Source: Thermoanaerobaculaceae bacterium
GTDB lineage: Bacteria > Acidobacteriota > Thermoanaerobaculia > Thermoanaerobaculales > Thermoanaerobaculaceae
Length of the DNA stretch: 8,199 bases
Direction: 5' to 3'
Assembly (NCBI GenBank): GCA_022865555.1
Contig: JALHTD010000535.1
Span: 1-8,199 of the forward strand
Part shown: positions 6,536 through 8,199 of the stretch, piece by piece
Position numbering within the stretch: position 1 is the stretch's first letter
Layout: every line of letters begins with the position of its first letter
Notes under the pieces: model-generated
What the model was told of the DNA's origin: nothing
The model's database searches: none
What the model saw: only the letters and a program-made list of their open reading frames with translations
Made by a program: the position numbers and the translations under genes

Positions 6536-6963
6536 AGGGCGAGGAACGTCTGGCCCGCCTGCGAGAGCCTCGACGCCCACGGGGACGAAGACGGATGGCC
6601 GCCGAGCGCCGCGAGGCCGAGGAGCAGGGCGAGGATGAGAACCGCCGCCGCCGCGCCGATGGCCAGGCCGGCGATTCGGTCCACCCATCCGAGGTGAAGA
6701 GCTTTCACGCCGCGGCGCAGCCCGAGCCCGGCGAGCCAGACCAGCACGGCCGCGACGATCGCGACCACCGCCACGGCCGCCGCACGCTCGCCGCTCGTGG
6801 CCTCGGGCGTGCTCGCGAAGAGCTGAGCCGCGGCCGGGCCCGCCCAGCGTCCCGCCAGCACCGCGGCGGCGACCGCGGCCACCAGCGTGGCCATGCGCAG
6901 GGCCCCCCAGATCATCCCGGCCACGGCGCAGCCGCACACCACCAGGAGGACGAACACATCCAC
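6466..6963 (-). CDS. CvpA family integral membrane protein
   Basis: 165 residues from GTG 6963. Four hydrophobic segments are seen (about 3-20, 25-45, 62-82 and 98-118). Between the third and fourth lies the family's characteristic loop, LGWVDRIAGLAIGAAAAV (91-108), matching the CvpA consensus LGxxDRxxGxxxG. The opening VDVFVLLVV...GMIWGALR also fits. CvpA-type proteins are inner-membrane proteins first linked to colicin V production and later to envelope stress resistance; their molecular function is unsettled. The upstream continuation of the frame (to 7344) reads through the divergent DUF2231 gene and is not coding. The GTG has no Shine-Dalgarno but a TAAGAT box 7 nt upstream. The last 25 residues (S/T/P-rich) lie antisense to the small membrane protein gene and look unconstrained. 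Confidence 0.82.
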   Translation of the reverse strand: MDVFVLLVVCGCAVAGMIWGALRMATLVAAVAAAVLAGRWAGPAAAQLFASTPEATSGERAAAVAVVAIVAAVLVWLAGLGLRRGVKALHLGWVDRIAGLAIGAAAAVLILALLLGLAALGGHPSSSPWASRLSQAGQTFLALQKISARSAIPSSTPSTPTRSGQ

Positions 6964-6970
6964 GGCTGGT

Positions 6971-6976
6971 ATCTTA
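6971..6976 (-). promoter_or_regulatory. TAAGAT -10-like box of the CvpA-family gene
   Basis: On the minus strand TAAGAT (6976-6971) is separated by 7 nt (ACCAGCC) from the GTG at 6963. There is no ribosome site in the 20 nt before the GTG, so a leaderless mRNA is likely. Confidence 0.5.
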
Positions 6977-6990
6977 CCGCCGGCCGGGGG

Positions 6991-6996
6991 TAGACT
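6991..6996 (+). promoter_or_regulatory. TAGACT -10-like box of the DUF2231 gene
   Basis: TAGACT on the plus strand would start transcription near 7003, leaving a leader of about 19 nt that includes a G-run (7010-7016) ending 5 nt before the ATG at 7022. It is back to back with the TAAGAT box of the CvpA-family gene, 14 bp away. No clear -35 is seen. Confidence 0.4.
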
Positions 6997-7021
6997 GCGC
7001 CGGTCTCTTGGGGGGGTGGCG

Positions 7022-7555
7022 ATGGGGTTCATTCCCGATCCGTTGCATCCGGCGATCATCCACTTCCCGATCGCCCTGAGCCTGGTGGCGATTCTGTTCG
7101 AGTTGCTGGCACGCCACCCGCGCGCGCGGGCGCTGGAGACCTCGGCCGGGCTGCTGATGGTGCTCGCGGCGCTGGGCAGCGTGGCCGCGGTGCTCTCGGG
7201 CCAGGCGGCCCGCGACCAGGCCGTCGTGCCGCCGGCGGTCGCGCCGCTCATCGAGCGCCACGAAGAGCTCGGCGAGCTCGCGATGTGGCTGCTGCTGGCT
7301 GTGGCCGCCGTGCGGCTCGTGCTGGCCTGGCGGGGGTGGTTCAAGGGGCTCGTCCCCTGGGCGTACCTGGCCCTCGCCGCGGTAGCGGCCGGAGTGGTGG
7401 GCTACAACGGCCACCTGGGCGGCAAGATGGTCTTCGACCACGGCCTGGGCACCGCGCCGGTGCAGCGGCAGGCGCCGACCAAGGCGGGGCTGCGCCCGGC
7501 TCCACCCGAGATGCCACCGGACTCGCAGGGACCCGGGGTCAGCCGGGCGGGCTAG
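7022..7555 (+). CDS. DUF2231 family four-helix membrane protein
   Basis: 177 residues from ATG 7022, which follows a G-rich ribosome-site-like run. The N-terminus PDPLHPAIIHFPIALSL carries the DUF2231 hallmark HPxxxHFPI (H9, H14). Four hydrophobic segments follow (about 16-30, 42-60, 85-103, 110-128). H80 lies in the ERHEELG loop, and GYNGHLGGKMVFDHGLG (127-143, with H131 and H140) matches the family's C-terminal motif. The histidines at the helix ends could bind heme or a metal; that is inference. The C-terminal tail (145-177) is proline-rich and probably disordered. The family is uncharacterised as far as I know and often lies near respiratory or copper/cytochrome genes. Its stop codon TAG is part of the -10-like box of the next gene. 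The frame upstream of 7022 is non-coding read-through. Confidence 0.87.
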   Translation: MGFIPDPLHPAIIHFPIALSLVAILFELLARHPRARALETSAGLLMVLAALGSVAAVLSGQAARDQAVVPPAVAPLIERHEELGELAMWLLLAVAAVRLVLAWRGWFKGLVPWAYLALAAVAAGVVGYNGHLGGKMVFDHGLGTAPVQRQAPTKAGLRPAPPEMPPDSQGPGVSRAG

Positions 7556-7558
7556 AAT
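7553..7558 (+). promoter_or_regulatory. TAGAAT -10-like box overlapping the DUF2231 stop codon
   Basis: TAGAAT begins with the TAG stop of the DUF2231 gene and ends 7 nt before the GTG at 7566. This is the same hexamer and near the same spacing as before the 775-residue gene. No Shine-Dalgarno lies in between. Confidence 0.5.
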
Positions 7559-7565
7559 CGCGCCG

Positions 7566-8199
7566 GTGAGCCTCCGCCGGCATCTCGCCCGCACGTCGCC
7601 GCTCCTCCTCGTTCTCGCCCACGCGACCCGGGCGGTCGCGGCGGAGCCGGTCCTCGCCTGGCAGGTGCTCGACCAGGACACGCCTCGCGCGCTCTGGGCT
7701 GGCCGCAACGCGGACATTCGCCTCCGCCTGCGCAACGTCGGCACCGCCACATGGTCCGAGGAGGCGGGCGATCACCTCTCCTATCACTGGCTGCGCCCCG
7801 ATGGGACGGTGGTCGAGCGGGACGGGATGCGTACCCGGCTGCCCGGCCCGGTGCGCCCCGGCGAAACCGTGGAGATCACCGCCCGGGTGCACGCCCCGAT
7901 CGGCTCCGGCAGGTGGCTGCTCGAATGTGAGATGGTGCGGGAGCAGGTGACCTGGTACGGCGCGCCGGCCGGCGGCGCGCGGCTGCGCGTCCCGGTGCGG
8001 GTGGTGTGGCGTTGCGCGCTCCTACAGGTCGGCTTTGGCCTGGCGGGGGTCGCGCTCGCGCTCGCCGCACGTCGCCTGAGACCGGAGCCGGGCTCGTGGG
8101 CCTGGCTGGTCGTGGAAGCGGTCCCGGTGCTCTGGGCCTGGGTTGGGATCGGCCTCCTGACCGTGACGTTCTCGGAGGTCGCGGGCCGGCAGCTCTGGC
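7566..8199 (+). CDS. Exported/membrane protein with Ig-like domain, N-terminal part (3' truncated)
   Basis: Read from GTG 7566, the frame stays open to the window edge (211 residues visible). Residues 1-26 (basic start R4, R5, R9, then PLLLVLAHATRAVAA) look like a signal peptide or anchor. Residues about 46-131 form a beta-rich domain with LRNVGTATWS (55-64), HWLRPDG (74-80), RTRLPGPVRPGETVEI (89-104), HAP (109-111) and EQVTWYG (126-132). This pattern (xxNxGxxxW ... LPxxxxPGxxxxxxxxxxAPxxxGxxxLxxxxVxExxxWF) is that of NBR1-like or Wzt-C-terminal-like Ig folds, which occur in extracellular carbohydrate-related proteins. Two hydrophobic segments follow (about 150-168 and 178-202), so the rest is probably a multi-pass membrane protein; a sulfatase or glycosyltransferase-like domain further on is possible but unseen. 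It starts 10 bp after the DUF2231 stop. Confidence 0.75.
   Translation, partial: MSLRRHLARTSPLLLVLAHATRAVAAEPVLAWQVLDQDTPRALWAGRNADIRLRLRNVGTATWSEEAGDHLSYHWLRPDGTVVERDGMRTRLPGPVRPGETVEITARVHAPIGSGRWLLECEMVREQVTWYGAPAGGARLRVPVRVVWRCALLQVGFGLAGVALALAARRLRPEPGSWAWLVVEAVPVLWAWVGIGLLTVTFSEVAGRQLW

Noticed and set aside
4825..6993. 722-codon open frame on the plus strand opposite comM
   Set aside because: Its translation is R/G/H/Q-rich and low in complexity, it lies across the entire well-supported comM gene, and it runs into the 3' part of the CvpA gene. It is a by-product of G/C-rich third positions in the opposite strand.
6964..7344. N-terminal extension of the CvpA-family protein upstream of GTG 6963
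   Set aside because: The extension is S/A/R/T-rich, lies antisense within the DUF2231 gene and covers both promoter boxes. The family begins at the hydrophobic VDVFVLLVV.
6974..7750. 258-codon minus-strand frame antisense to DUF2231
   Set aside because: Arginine-rich shadow of the DUF2231 gene, whose own frame has family motifs and four membrane segments.
1..8199. Mobile element, CRISPR array, toxin-antitoxin or defence island
   Set aside because: No transposase, integrase, regularly spaced repeats, or paired small toxin and antitoxin genes were seen; the base composition looks even throughout.

Overview
The window is high-G+C bacterial DNA (roughly 70% by eye, with strong G/C preference at third codon positions) and looks like ordinary chromosome rather than a mobile island. 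I see no transposase, integrase, CRISPR array, tRNA, rRNA or phage gene. The gene set (a PilY1-type beta-propeller protein, ComM, CvpA, DUF2231, a metallo-beta-lactamase-fold hydrolase) points to a Gram-negative-type bacterium with type IV pili. An Acidobacteriota or deltaproteobacterial/myxobacterial lineage would fit, but the sequence alone does not settle it.

Layout. Positions 1-1413 (+) hold the C-terminal end of a PilY1-like protein. It is followed by two strong tandem hairpins (1438-1468 and 1496-1535) that close its transcription unit. The next block runs on the minus strand, and reads in transcription order: comM (6300-4774), a 775-residue protein with a divergent class III nucleotidyl-cyclase-like domain (4741-2414), and a small metal-dependent hydrolase of the MBL fold (2280-1594). 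comM has a recognisable promoter and a near-perfect Shine-Dalgarno. The cyclase-like gene starts only 32 bp after comM. The hydrolase follows after a 133-bp gap with short G/C-rich repeats.

Right of comM, a tiny single-pass membrane protein (6383-6535, +) diverges from comM. Its 3' end overlaps, tail to tail, that of a CvpA-family membrane protein (6963-6466, -). A DUF2231 four-helix membrane protein (7022-7555, +) diverges from the CvpA gene. It is followed at once by the start of a secreted or membrane-anchored protein with an Ig-like domain (7566 to the window edge, +).

The most interesting points are two. First, the large cyclase-like protein keeps the metal-binding aspartates of class III cyclases but has substitutions at the substrate- and transition-state positions. 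Second, four genes carry a TAnnnT -10-like hexamer only 6-8 nt before the start codon and lack a convincing Shine-Dalgarno, the signature of leaderless transcripts. PilY1 and ComM both belong to processes linked to type IV pili and natural transformation in other bacteria; a functional link here is only inference.
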